From a virus: DNA of 46,825 bases. Under the pieces are notes generated by a model. That model was not told the origin of the DNA and ran no database searches. It saw only the letters and a list, made by a program, of their open reading frames with translations. The position numbers and the translations under genes are program-made. The stretch lies in IMG/VR virus record IMGVR_UViG_3300005289_000059, positions 1 through 46,825 of that record. One strand, given 5' to 3'. Of the stretch, positions 15,526 through 23,873 are shown one piece after another; the stretch's first letter is position 1; each line of letters starts with the position of its first letter.

Positions 15526-17084
15526 TGGCGTATCGTCCTATCGGCCCCGCCGGCTCTGTCGGCGTCAATAAAGACCTTTCGTCCAAGCTGCTGAAGCCTG
15601 AGGCCTGGACGGATGCGCTCAACATCCGGTTTCTGGACCAGATGGCTTACCAGTTCCTTGGTCACGGTGAGGTGTTCCAAGGCGCTCCGATTGTCCCGTT
15701 CCACGTTCTTCCGGTGTCGATCGGAGGGGCGCGGTACTGGATTTATGCAGGACTCGGAAAGGTCTACGCCGTCTCTGGCGCTACGGGCTCGACGGTTCAC
15801 ACCGACATCACCCGCTCGTCTGGCGGCGACTATACGGCTACGCCCAATAGCTGGACGTCAACGACCATCGGCGGGATCCCGGTTCTGAACCCAGGAAACA
15901 CCACCGATCCGCCCCAGCGCTGGGACCTAAACCTGGCCAACAATCTCGTCACGCTCGACAACTGGCCCGCAAACACCTTCTGCAGGTCGATGCGGTCGTT
16001 CAAAAACCAACTCGTCGCCCTGAACGTGACAGAGAGCGGGACCAACTATCCCTATATGGTGTGGTGGTCGAGCTTGGCGGATCCTGGAAGCGTCCCGGCG
16101 TCCTGGGTCATCAATGATCCGTCCATCGACGCCGGCCGCTTCGACCTCGCCGAGGGCTACGACGCTATCATCGACGGCCTGCAGCTTCGTGACAGCCTCA
16201 TGATCTACAAGGAGTCGTCTGTCTACCGCCTGGACTATGTCGGCGGCGCCTTCATCAATCAATCGTCCAAGGTGCTCGGCACCTCCGGTGCGATGAACCG
16301 CAACTGCATCGTCGAACTTGATGGGCTGCATCTGCTGCTGACCAACCAAGACGTTGTCGTGCATGATGGGCAGACCGCGACATCGGCTCTGGATAAACAG
16401 GCCCGCCGCGATCTTTTCCGGTCTATCGACAGCCAGAACTACTATCGGTCGTTCGTCACCAAAAATCCGTTCCTGAACGAGGTTTTGATCTGTTATCCAC
16501 AAGCAGGATCGACCTATCCAGATCGGGCCCTGGTTTGGAACTATGTTGACCGGACCACGTCATTCCGAGAAATCCCCAACCTCAACCACGCCAACTTCGG
16601 CCCCGTCGAAGTGGGCTCCTCGCAGCCTTGGAACGGCGACGACAGCCCGTGGTCGAGCGACACGACGCTCTGGAATGCTCCTGAGTACACGCCGGACGCC
16701 GCCCGGGTCTTGATGGCGTCGAATGACCAGAAGCTTTTCCTTCTGGACAGTTCGACCACCTTCGACGGGGTTCTTCCCCAAGCCCATCTGGAAAGGCGCG
16801 GGCTGTCGTGGTGGCCTCTTGAGCGCCGCTCGATGGTCCGCAAGGTTCGCCCTCACATCCAGGGCCAGGTCGGCGCCACGGTCATGGTCTCGGTCGGCTA
16901 CGCTGACGATCCCTATAGCGACCCCACCTACGCCAGCCCTGTCGCCTACACGATCGGTACGGGCAATGACTGCGATTTCACCGTGGACGGAAGGTACATC
17001 GCCTTTAAGTTCTGGTCAGGCACGGCCTATGAGTGGCGGCTGGACAGCTTCGATGTCGATGTTGTCCCATCGGGGTTCTGGTGA
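15525..17084 (+). CDS. Tail hub / packaged-DNA stabilisation protein, gp10-like
   Basis: 519 residues, nearly all beta strand with repeated Trp/Tyr motifs (RYWIYAGLGKVYAVSG, WWSSLADPGS-P, SLMIYKESSVYRL), consistent with the beta-propeller hub of P22 gp10-type proteins. In P22 this protein forms the tail hub that holds DNA in and mounts the spikes. Length and location after the adaptor and fibre fit. It is coupled to its neighbours by TGATG on both sides. Confidence 0.8.
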   Translation: MAYRPIGPAGSVGVNKDLSSKLLKPEAWTDALNIRFLDQMAYQFLGHGEVFQGAPIVPFHVLPVSIGGARYWIYAGLGKVYAVSGATGSTVHTDITRSSGGDYTATPNSWTSTTIGGIPVLNPGNTTDPPQRWDLNLANNLVTLDNWPANTFCRSMRSFKNQLVALNVTESGTNYPYMVWWSSLADPGSVPASWVINDPSIDAGRFDLAEGYDAIIDGLQLRDSLMIYKESSVYRLDYVGGAFINQSSKVLGTSGAMNRNCIVELDGLHLLLTNQDVVVHDGQTATSALDKQARRDLFRSIDSQNYYRSFVTKNPFLNEVLICYPQAGSTYPDRALVWNYVDRTTSFREIPNLNHANFGPVEVGSSQPWNGDDSPWSSDTTLWNAPEYTPDAARVLMASNDQKLFLLDSSTTFDGVLPQAHLERRGLSWWPLERRSMVRKVRPHIQGQVGATVMVSVGYADDPYSDPTYASPVAYTIGTGNDCDFTVDGRYIAFKFWSGTAYEWRLDSFDVDVVPSGFW

Positions 17085-17383
17085 TGGGAAAGCCTGTCGC
17101 CGCGATCTTCTACAAACCCGATCTGGCGCCTAGCGACCCCAAAGACTTGGGCCGCTACGTCGAGCGAGAACTGGAAAAGATCTCGCAGACCGTGGCCCTC
17201 CTGTCCCTTGGCCACATCGACGTGACCTACGTGGCGCCTGAGCGGTTCAAGGAAGGCGACTTCCGCTTGGCCGCCGGCACGCTGGAAGGCGCGCACTGGG
17301 ATCCCGATAGCTCCGGCGACAGAGCGCTCTACCAATACCGCCGGACGGGCGCGTCGACCTTCGACTGGGTCAAGATTGGATGA
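17084..17383 (+). CDS. Small tail-module protein
   Basis: 99 residues from ATG 17084, overlapping the hub stop. An N-terminal helix (DPKDLGRYVERELEKISQTV) is followed by a beta segment (YRRTGASTFDWVKIG). The helix-then-strand pattern recurs in short podovirus proteins beside ejection genes. Function unknown. Confidence 0.6.
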   Translation: MGKPVAAIFYKPDLAPSDPKDLGRYVERELEKISQTVALLSLGHIDVTYVAPERFKEGDFRLAAGTLEGAHWDPDSSGDRALYQYRRTGASTFDWVKIG

Positions 17384-17796
17384 TCACCTTTCGGGGTGTG
17401 CTCGCCGAGGATGTCGACGCCTGGTGGCCGTGGATCATGGATTGGGTCAGGGCGGCGCTAGAGCATGGTCCGGGCCTCTACGCGCCGGATGATGTGCTGG
17501 AGCGCCTCAGGGCCCGCGAAATGCAGCTTTGGGTGGCCTGCGAGGATGATCGGCCCATCGGGTGCGTCACCACCTCGATAGAGCGCTTTCCACGCAAGAC
17601 GGCTCTGGTCATCGGCGTTGTCGGCGGAGAGAGCGGCCGTGTCCGGTCTTGGATCAGGGGAATGGACGAATTGCTGCGGGCCTTTGCCGCGCACGAGGGC
17701 TGCGACGCGCAGCTTTCGGAGGGGCGCCCGGGTTGGGACCGATTTATTGGAAATGGATGGCGAAAAGTGGCGACGCAATATCTTCGGGAGCTTTAG
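17380..17796 (+). CDS. GNAT-like acetyltransferase-fold protein
   Basis: 138 residues, ATGA-coupled. The order of elements fits a reduced GNAT fold: an N-terminal helix pair, LWVACEDDRPIGCVTTSIER as central strands, and a C-terminal FIGNGWRKVATQYLREL. The usual acetyl-CoA loop (Q/RxxGxG/A) is not clear; GESGRVRSW occupies that place. Similar short GNAT-like genes precede ejection proteins in podoviruses, so a morphogenetic rather than enzymatic role is likely. Confidence 0.65.
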   Translation: MITFRGVLAEDVDAWWPWIMDWVRAALEHGPGLYAPDDVLERLRAREMQLWVACEDDRPIGCVTTSIERFPRKTALVIGVVGGESGRVRSWIRGMDELLRAFAAHEGCDAQLSEGRPGWDRFIGNGWRKVATQYLREL

Positions 17797-17798
17797 CG

Positions 17799-19016
17799 AT
17801 GAGCCTGAGCGGCAGCAAGTCCAAGTCGAGCACGACGGAAAACTCGTCCTCGAACAGCACGTCGACCGGCACGCAAACCAAGAACCCGTGGTCTGAGGTC
17901 GTCCCGTATCTGACAGGCGATAACGGCATCCTGGCGAAGGCCTCGCAGCTGTATGGTCAGAACGGCACGGCCACGCCGGCAATGACGCAGGCTTTCGGCG
18001 ATCTGGTCAAGGCAGGTCAGGGCAACGCTAGTGTGGCGAGCACTCTGGCCGCTGGGCAGACGCGCCCTGGTGACATCACCTTCCAAGCCGCCAACAGCGC
18101 TCCAACCGTTGGCGCCACTCAGGTGCAAGCATCCACTGTCGACCCGAAGGGGGCCTTTGGTGCTCTAGGGTCAATCGATCCCACTTCGGCGTTTAAGGAT
18201 CTGCTCACTGGAGACGTCTCCAACTCCTACATCGCCGACGCCCTGAAGGCCAACGAAGCTGGCGCCAAGGCCACCTACGCGAACCTGCTGGGAGACGCCT
18301 CGGACAACCTGACCAGAACGGTTTTGCCGGCAATTCGCTCTGGCGCGAACCTCTCGGGCGGCTACGGTGGATCTCGCCAGGGCATTGCGGAAGGTGTGGC
18401 GATCGGCGACACCAACAAGCAGCTGACTCGCAGCGCCGACAGTTTGGCGGCGAATCTTGCCCAAACGAACGCAAACGCCTTGTCCACCGCCTATGAGGCC
18501 GCTCAGGGCCGAAAGGCTGACGCCGCCGCTGGACTTGGCGGTATTGCGACCAACGTAGCCACCGGAAATGCTGATCGCGCTCAGTCCGCCGCGACCGGCA
18601 ATGCCGACCGATCGTTGGTCGCCCAGACGACGAACGCCAAAAATGCGATGGACACCAGCCAATTCAACGTCGGCGCCCTGAACGATCTGGCGAAGTTCAA
18701 CACGAACAAGAACCTCGCCGTGAACGACCAGCGGCTCAACGAGGCCAAGACGGCGGCGGACCTGACGGGCCAGTCCTATGACCAGATCCTCACCGGTCTC
18801 ACTGGAGCGAGCAACTACGACGCCTCTCAGCTTGGTTCCTTCGCCGATCTCCTGACCCAACTGGCTGGGCTGGGTGGAACTATCAACACCAACGAAACGA
18901 CGAACGAGACCTCGACCGGTACGAGCAAAACAAAGGGGTCGAAGCTTGGCCTAACTGGTAGCGTTAGCGGCAGCGTGAAATCAGGCCTAAAGGGTCTGAC
19001 GTTCGGAGGTTTGTGA
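17799..19016 (+). CDS. Ejection (internal virion) protein 1
   Basis: 405 residues from ATG 17799. A Ser/Thr-rich N-terminus precedes a long Ala/Asn/Gln helical body with a small Gly patch (SGANLSGGYGGSRQGIAEGV) and a low-complexity Gly/Ser/Thr tail. The composition and position (first of four consecutive genes after the tail hub) match P22-type ejection proteins, which leave the capsid with the DNA and form a trans-envelope channel. Assignment is by context. Confidence 0.65.
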   Translation: MSLSGSKSKSSTTENSSSNSTSTGTQTKNPWSEVVPYLTGDNGILAKASQLYGQNGTATPAMTQAFGDLVKAGQGNASVASTLAAGQTRPGDITFQAANSAPTVGATQVQASTVDPKGAFGALGSIDPTSAFKDLLTGDVSNSYIADALKANEAGAKATYANLLGDASDNLTRTVLPAIRSGANLSGGYGGSRQGIAEGVAIGDTNKQLTRSADSLAANLAQTNANALSTAYEAAQGRKADAAAGLGGIATNVATGNADRAQSAATGNADRSLVAQTTNAKNAMDTSQFNVGALNDLAKFNTNKNLAVNDQRLNEAKTAADLTGQSYDQILTGLTGASNYDASQLGSFADLLTQLAGLGGTINTNETTNETSTGTSKTKGSKLGLTGSVSGSVKSGLKGLTFGGL

Positions 19017-19744
19017 TGGCTGGTTTCCCCTTCCTTCCGAATGGCGCGCCACAGATGCAGGCCGGCAGGCCCTCGCTCGGCAATCGGATAAAAACGCTTC
19101 TCCTTGACGGAACCGACGGGCTGGAAGCCCAAAAGCGGGCCCAGCAGCAGGCGCAACAAGAGCAGTTGCTTAGCGAATACCTGGAGCGGCTGGGAGCCCC
19201 GGCTGAAATCCGCGCGGCCGCGAAATTCAACCCCGGTTCCGGACTCGAATGGCTAACGAAAGCCGCAGCTCCGACCAAGCTGTCGGCCGGCGAAAGCATC
19301 GTCAGCGGCGGCCAGACCATCAATGCGGCCCCGAAATACGAGAATGTGGGCGACCAGACAATCCGCGTCGGCGGGATGCCGACCGTTGAGCAGGATCCGG
19401 CGGTCCGTCCCGTCCGTACAGTCGACATCATGGGTCAAGTCGAGGAAAGCGACACATCCGCGCCTGGCGGAGGAGATGTGCAACAGGTCTTCAAGCGCGA
19501 CCCGACGTTTGACGAGCAGACGGACCGCTCCAAAGTCCTAGCCGATATCGACGCTCAGATCGAACAACTCAAGTTGAAGCGCCAGCAGTTGGACATCGAT
19601 CGGGGGCAACTCGGCGTATCTCAGAGCCGTCTTGTCCTAGATCGCCAACGTGAGGGGCGGGTCGCGTCGAAGGATGGTGGCGGGTCTAGCCCGGCCCTGT
19701 TGGCAATCGAAGGCGCACTCCGTAAGCGAGGTCTTCTGAAATGA
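19016..19744 (+). CDS. Ejection (internal virion) protein 2
   Basis: 242 residues from ATG 19016 (GTG 19013 also possible), overlapping the previous stop. It has a Gln-rich helix (KRAQQQAQQEQLLSEYLERL) and a second coiled coil (ADIDAQIEQLKLKRQQLDID). Helical, Gln-rich, without cysteines: typical of ejected proteins. Coupled by ATGA to the next gene. Confidence 0.6.
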   Translation: MAGFPFLPNGAPQMQAGRPSLGNRIKTLLLDGTDGLEAQKRAQQQAQQEQLLSEYLERLGAPAEIRAAAKFNPGSGLEWLTKAAAPTKLSAGESIVSGGQTINAAPKYENVGDQTIRVGGMPTVEQDPAVRPVRTVDIMGQVEESDTSAPGGGDVQQVFKRDPTFDEQTDRSKVLADIDAQIEQLKLKRQQLDIDRGQLGVSQSRLVLDRQREGRVASKDGGGSSPALLAIEGALRKRGLLK

Positions 19745-20520
19745 ACCAAGATTACGATCAGATGACCGATCAGGAGCTTCTCGCGCTCTATGAGCAGGAA
19801 AAGGCTCGCGTCGCCGGTAAGCAGCCCGCCCGCCTGCCGAGCGGGCAGCAGACGCAAGAGTCAGAGGACATTCAAGGCATCCAGACTGCGGCCGGAATCA
19901 ACAATCAGCTTGACCAAGTGAGGGGCAAGATTGCGACCGGTGCGTTGAAGTTGGGGCCTGTCACAAACGCAGCCAGCGTCATCAAAAACTTGATCGGTAA
20001 GTCGGACACCAACAGCCGTAACTACGGATCGCTCAAGGCAACGCTCGAAAAGCTCCGCAATGACAGTTTGCGGCTTAACAAGGGCACGCAAACCGAAGGT
20101 GATGCCCAGCGTGCGTGGAACGAGCTTCTCTCAAGCCTAAACGACCAAAAATTGGTGGAGCAACGCCTATCCGAAATCGGGACCATGAATTCCCGCCAAG
20201 CCGATAACCGCAAGGCCCTGATTCAGCAGCGGCGAGCGGCGCAGGGTGTTGCATCCGCTGACTTGTCCGCCGTGGACGTAGGGGCACTCGAAAACCCATA
20301 TGACCTCTCGCGCGGACAATCGCGTTCTACCATACCACTCGGCGCCTATTACAAGGATCCGTTCGGCAACCTGCGCCGCAACGACAATGGCGACACCGGG
20401 AACCCGAAGATCGACGCATTGACGCGACTGCAGCGCAAAGAAGCTGTGGGCGCTAAGGTCAGCCGAGCCTTGAAGCCGAAGGTGCTGACCTACAACCCCA
20501 AGACCGGGGAGCTTGAATAA
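19741..20520 (+). CDS. Ejection (internal virion) protein 3
   Basis: 259 residues, almost all helical and polar. The N-terminus is Asp/Glu/Gln-rich (DQMTDQELLALYEQEKARVA) and the C-terminus has YYKDPFGNLRRNDNGDTGNP, a Gly/Asn segment seen in internal virion proteins. Coupled on both sides. Role inferred from context. Confidence 0.6.
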   Translation: MNQDYDQMTDQELLALYEQEKARVAGKQPARLPSGQQTQESEDIQGIQTAAGINNQLDQVRGKIATGALKLGPVTNAASVIKNLIGKSDTNSRNYGSLKATLEKLRNDSLRLNKGTQTEGDAQRAWNELLSSLNDQKLVEQRLSEIGTMNSRQADNRKALIQQRRAAQGVASADLSAVDVGALENPYDLSRGQSRSTIPLGAYYKDPFGNLRRNDNGDTGNPKIDALTRLQRKEAVGAKVSRALKPKVLTYNPKTGELE

Positions 20521-22094
20521 TGCCGATTGAGGTGAGGGCTCCTGATGGATCGATCGCACAGTTCCCGGATGGTACGTCGCCAGATATCATAAAGTCGGCC
20601 ATGGCTAAGCGTTTCGGCGGACCGAAGCGCACAATGCTGCAGGAAGCCGCCGGCGCTGCGGCCAACTTCAATCGGCAAGTTCCACTCCTTGACGAAGTCG
20701 GTGCCGGAATCGGCGTGGCGCTCGATGCCGTCACTGGCAAGGTTCGCTCGCTTGATGATGTCGCCAAGTCCTGGAAGCGCAACCGGGATGTCCAGGACGA
20801 TTTCGAGCAGGACTTCGAACGCCGCCGCCCGGCCGCAGCGGCCCTGTCAAAGGGCGTCGGCAATGCCGTGACGGTGGCGGCGCCTGTTGGGAATGTCGCA
20901 TCGGCTTTCACCATCAGCAGCAAGTTGCCGGTCGCAGCGCGGGTTGCCAATGCCGTCCGGGGGGCGACATTGGCTGGAGCGCAGGCTGGGGTGATGGGCG
21001 CGGCTGATCGCGGCACGGTCAAGCAGCGCGTCGAGGCCGCCATTAAGGCGGCATACGACATTCCGACCTTGGCACTCGGAGCAGTTGGAGGTGCGCTAGC
21101 GCCGGTCGTTAAGGAGGCCGGGGCGGTCAAGCCGAGGGCCATTCCGGTGGAAGACCTGAAGGCGGCCAAGGGTGCTGCCTATAAGGCCGTCGAGAACGCT
21201 GGTGTAACGTATAAGCCGGACGCGTTTGCTGGCCTGGTAGACAACATCACCAAAGACGCCGTCGGCAACAACCTTAGCCCAATGCGGCACCCCAAGGCTG
21301 CTTCAATGGTAAGCGACCTTCAAAATCTCGCGGGATCGTCGCCGACGCTCACCGAAATCGACCAGCTGCGTCAGGTTATCCGGCGCGACGTCGCCAGCTC
21401 GTCGGATCCCGCCGAAAAGTTCTTCGGCCGACGGATGATCGACCAGATTGACCAATTCATCGAAGGGGCAGGACCGGAAGCGGTTTCGGCTGGATCGGCT
21501 AGCGATGCGGCCGGACTTATGGCAACAGCGCGTGATCTGAACGCTCGATACCGCAAGACTGAGGGGGTGACAGAAGCGGTTGAAAAGGCCAAGCGTCAAG
21601 CCGGATCAACTGGCTCGGGCGGCAACGTCGACAATGCGATCAGGCAAAAGCTGCGCACCCTTTTGGAGAAAACGCCCAATCTCACCGCCGAGGAAAAGGC
21701 CGCGTTCGACAAGGTCATCCTGGGAGGTGGACGTGTGCAGAATACACTGCGCACGGTTGGAAAGTTGTCGCCTCAGGGGAATGGCCTGATGACCGCACTG
21801 AGCATTGGCGGGACAATGGCAAACCCGGCCCTCGGTGTTCCAACGGTTGCCGGCGCAGTATCCAAAACCATCGCCGATGCCATGACCAGGGGCAATGTTG
21901 ACGACCTACTTCGGATCGTGTCGACCGGAGGGACAAGCCGAGCGGAGCTGGAGGCCATCGACCAAGCGCTCACAAGCGCTCCCGCTACAGAGGCGGTAAA
22001 CGCTCTTCGCCGCGAGGTGGCGGCAAAGCTAGCAAGGGCGGCGGGAGCGCAAGGCGCGACGGTGCAACAGCAAGGCGCCATGCCCGTCCGATAG
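20520..22094 (+). CDS. Ejection (internal virion) protein 4
   Basis: 524 residues. The start PIEVRAPDGSIAQFPDGTS, followed by PDIIKSAMAKRF, is a short module repeated at the N-termini of many phage internal virion and transglycosylase proteins. The body is Ala/Val/Gly-rich and could insert in membranes (TLAGAQAGVMGAA; LMTALSIGGTMANPALGVP). No lysozyme motif is present, so cell-wall cutting must come from elsewhere. Last gene of the ejection cluster. Confidence 0.65.
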   Translation: MPIEVRAPDGSIAQFPDGTSPDIIKSAMAKRFGGPKRTMLQEAAGAAANFNRQVPLLDEVGAGIGVALDAVTGKVRSLDDVAKSWKRNRDVQDDFEQDFERRRPAAAALSKGVGNAVTVAAPVGNVASAFTISSKLPVAARVANAVRGATLAGAQAGVMGAADRGTVKQRVEAAIKAAYDIPTLALGAVGGALAPVVKEAGAVKPRAIPVEDLKAAKGAAYKAVENAGVTYKPDAFAGLVDNITKDAVGNNLSPMRHPKAASMVSDLQNLAGSSPTLTEIDQLRQVIRRDVASSSDPAEKFFGRRMIDQIDQFIEGAGPEAVSAGSASDAAGLMATARDLNARYRKTEGVTEAVEKAKRQAGSTGSGGNVDNAIRQKLRTLLEKTPNLTAEEKAAFDKVILGGGRVQNTLRTVGKLSPQGNGLMTALSIGGTMANPALGVPTVAGAVSKTIADAMTRGNVDDLLRIVSTGGTSRAELEAIDQALTSAPATEAVNALRREVAAKLARAAGAQGATVQQQGAMPVR

Positions 22095-22248
22095 TACGGC
22101 CAACCCAACGCCCACCGCGTACTGCGGCGGTCCAGAACACGAACAGGCCAAACACCCATTCGGATGTGCGATAGATGACATCAAACTCGTCCTCCCCGTG
22201 ACGAACGATGTAATCTCCTCGCATTCTTCGGAGGTCTCGCTTTCTCAC
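21985..22248 (-). CDS. Moron protein, possibly membrane-associated
   Basis: 87 residues read against the late operon. Its start ATG overlaps the lipoprotein stop (ATGA). The first 50 residues look protein-like (YIVRHGEDEFDVIYRTSEWV, then FGLFVFWTAAV as a short hydrophobic helix). The Pro/Leu/Ala-rich tail lies antisense to the end of the ejection gene, so the true end may be less constrained. Likely works with the lipoprotein. Confidence 0.45.
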   Translation of the reverse strand: MRKRDLRRMRGDYIVRHGEDEFDVIYRTSEWVFGLFVFWTAAVRGGRWVGRTIGRAWRLAVAPSRLALPPPLLALPPPRGEERLPPL

Positions 22249-22529
22249 TTCCGCTTGTCCTTGCAGATCATGAGGCCTCCGAAGTCCTCACGGGTGCGGC
22301 ACTTAAAGCCACAGATGAAGTCTCCCGCATCGGGTTCTTCATACTGGCGCAGGCGATTGATGGCCTGCGCCTGGCACTCCTCAAAAGTACCGTAGTTCCC
22401 TACGAACTCGGGATGATCAAGGTCTGCACGATCGCGATAGACCAGCGCAGACCACTCTGCTGGACGATCGCAGGATAGAAGTAGTCCGCAAGCGCCAAGC
22501 GCGACGACACGTAGAAGTTTCAGCCCCAT
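22245..22529 (-). CDS. Lipoprotein, candidate superinfection-exclusion moron
   Basis: 94 residues. A basic start (MGLKLLRV), hydrophobic core and lipobox LLLSC give a lipoprotein signal with Cys21 as the lipidated residue. The mature part is about 74 residues with four further cysteines (EECQAQA, FICGFKC, MIC), likely disulphide-bonded in the periplasm. Opposite orientation to the late operon and lower GC fit a moron. Phage lipoproteins such as T5 Llp block receptors; that role here is only inferred. Confidence 0.7.
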   Translation of the reverse strand: MGLKLLRVVALGACGLLLSCDRPAEWSALVYRDRADLDHPEFVGNYGTFEECQAQAINRLRQYEEPDAGDFICGFKCRTREDFGGLMICKDKRK

Positions 22530-22551
22530 GGCGGGGGACTATGCCACAAAC

Positions 22552-22779
22552 CTACGGTTTGAGGAGACCCATCTTCACCAAGCCCTCGCGCGCCGCACGG
22601 CGCAGGGCCTCGGGGCGGCTGATCTCCTCGGGGTTGGCGGTGCTGGCCTTGGCTTCGGCCACCATCGTGTCGAGGGCGGCCAGCTCAGCCTTACCAAGGC
22701 GAACCATAAGGCCGGGCTTCCTGCCGCCAGCGGAGGGGCGGCCCCTTCTTTTCGGGATATCCGATATTGACGAGGTCAT
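22552..22779 (-). CDS. Ribbon-helix-helix DNA-binding protein
   Basis: 75 residues. KRRGRPSAGGRKPGLMVRL gives the basic arm and beta strand, followed by KAELAALDTMVAEAK and SRPEALRRAAREGLVKMG as helices A and B: an RHH fold. A palindrome lies 5 bases upstream of its start and a second half-matched site lies inside its first codons, 32 bp apart. Autoregulation, and control of the divergent + genes, is inferred. Confidence 0.75.
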   Translation of the reverse strand: MTSSISDIPKRRGRPSAGGRKPGLMVRLGKAELAALDTMVAEAKASTANPEEISRPEALRRAAREGLVKMGLLKP

Positions 22780-22797
22780 GCAATAGGGATATCCCTA
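22752..22797 (+). promoter_or_regulatory. Divergent promoter with paired palindromic operators
   Basis: A rightward promoter TTGACG (22767-22772), 17 bases, TATCCC (22790-22795) is overlapped at its -10 by the perfect palindrome TAGGGATATCCCTA (22784-22797). A second GGATATCC core (22755-22762) lies upstream. The two centres are 32 bp apart, close to three helical turns, so bound dimers would lie on one face of the DNA. Confidence 0.55.
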
Positions 22798-22803
22798 AAT
22801 GCA

Positions 22804-22837
22804 GATCGGAGCAAGGGCGGCAACCCAAGCTCCGATC
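22804..22837 (+). other. Stem-loop leader before the 22.87 kb gene
   Basis: GATCGGAGC (22804-22812) pairs perfectly with GCTCCGATC (22829-22837), with an inner GGG/CCC and a CGGCAA loop. It lies at the expected 5' end of the rightward transcript, 29 bases before the ATG. Probably a stabilising or regulatory RNA leader. Confidence 0.45.
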
Positions 22838-22866
22838 CTGACCCAAGAACGGAAGGATGAGTTCCG

Positions 22867-23235
22867 ATGTCCCAGGCTGCTGAAGCCTATACCACGCCCG
22901 TTGTGCATCTTGCACGCGCCGCCAGCGAACCCGTCAAGCAACCGCGTCTGCACCGTTACTACTGCCGGAAAAACGGCATCACGTATCTGCCGCTGGAGCG
23001 GCTAAAGCGCGAGAACGAGCAGAAGCGCTCCGAGGCGCGCGAGCCTACTCATTCCGAAATCCACGGCGTTCTGATCGCATGCTTGGTCACCGGTCTCACG
23101 GACCGTGCCAAGCTCGCGCTCCAAGCCAGGATGCAAAAAATGTACGATCGCGCCGCCGGCAACGCCGAACGCCAGGCGGCGGTAAAGGCCGCTGCGGACT
23201 GCATGTACTTCACCCTGAAGGCGGCTGCTCGCTGA
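22867..23235 (+). CDS. Phage hypothetical protein, unknown function
   Basis: 122 residues with GGAAGGA before ATG 22867. A basic stretch (PRLHRYYCRKNGITYLPLER, then LKRENEQKRSE) is followed by a helical C-terminal half. It is first in the operon behind the palindromic promoter and overlaps the next start by TGATG. No family was recognised. Confidence 0.6.
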   Translation: MSQAAEAYTTPVVHLARAASEPVKQPRLHRYYCRKNGITYLPLERLKRENEQKRSEAREPTHSEIHGVLIACLVTGLTDRAKLALQARMQKMYDRAAGNAERQAAVKAAADCMYFTLKAAAR

Positions 23236-23873
23236 TGGCCGCCGCAAAGCAAACGGGCGGCATCGAACTGCCGCCGCTGAACATCCAGACCATGAAGGTC
23301 ACCCTGATCGGCGATAGCCCGCTGATCGTCCATGCCTGGAGCCCCAAGGCCCTCAAGCAGATGGCCGACAAGCAGCAGAAGAAGGCCACGACCGGCCGCG
23401 AGGCCAAGGACCCTTGGGCCGACTTCTGCGGCTCGATGTACTGGCTGAGCGATCGGCCGGAGAAGCCGACCGAGGCTGACGTCGAGGCCGCGCGCTTCGG
23501 ATTCCCAGCCATCGCCTTCAAGGCGGCTGCGGTGACGGCCTGCACTTCCATCGGTGGCGTCACCAAGGTCGCCGCCCGCCAAGCCTTCCACGTTGAAGGC
23601 GAGTTCGTGGAGATCAACAGCCCCGAACCGCCCTCCATGCGCGAGGACGTTGTCAGGGTCGGCATGGGCGCGGCCGATCTCCGCTATCGCGGCGAGTGGT
23701 CAGTCTGGTCGGTCGACCTGCTGGTCAAGTTCAACGCTGGCCTGATGTCGGCGGAGCAGGTCGTGAACCTCTTCGAAACGGCCGGCTTCGCGGTCGGCGT
23801 CGGCGAGTGGCGGCCCGAACGGGATGGCCCCAACGGGCGGTTCCACGTCGCCAGGGCTGGGGAGGGCGCCTGA
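23235..23873 (+). CDS. Conserved phage protein, RAMP-like features
   Basis: 212 residues. It matches a widespread phage family with MKVTLIGDSPLIVHAWSPKA at the N-terminus, FPAIAFKAAAVTACTSIGG in the middle, WSVDLLVKFNAGLMSAEQVV near the end, and a Gly-rich VGVGEWRPERDGPNGRFHV. The strand pattern plus Gly-rich loop resembles RAMP/Cas7-type RNA-binding folds; this is a visual impression, not a proven homology. It always seems to travel with the next gene. Function unknown. Confidence 0.65.
   Translation: MAAAKQTGGIELPPLNIQTMKVTLIGDSPLIVHAWSPKALKQMADKQQKKATTGREAKDPWADFCGSMYWLSDRPEKPTEADVEAARFGFPAIAFKAAAVTACTSIGGVTKVAARQAFHVEGEFVEINSPEPPSMREDVVRVGMGAADLRYRGEWSVWSVDLLVKFNAGLMSAEQVVNLFETAGFAVGVGEWRPERDGPNGRFHVARAGEGA

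Noticed and set aside
22552-22779. Antitoxin of a toxin-antitoxin pair (also considered for the RHH genes at 26.8, 34.55 and 36.2 kb)
   Set aside because: None of the RHH genes has an adjacent RelE/ParE/VapC/MazF-like toxin gene.
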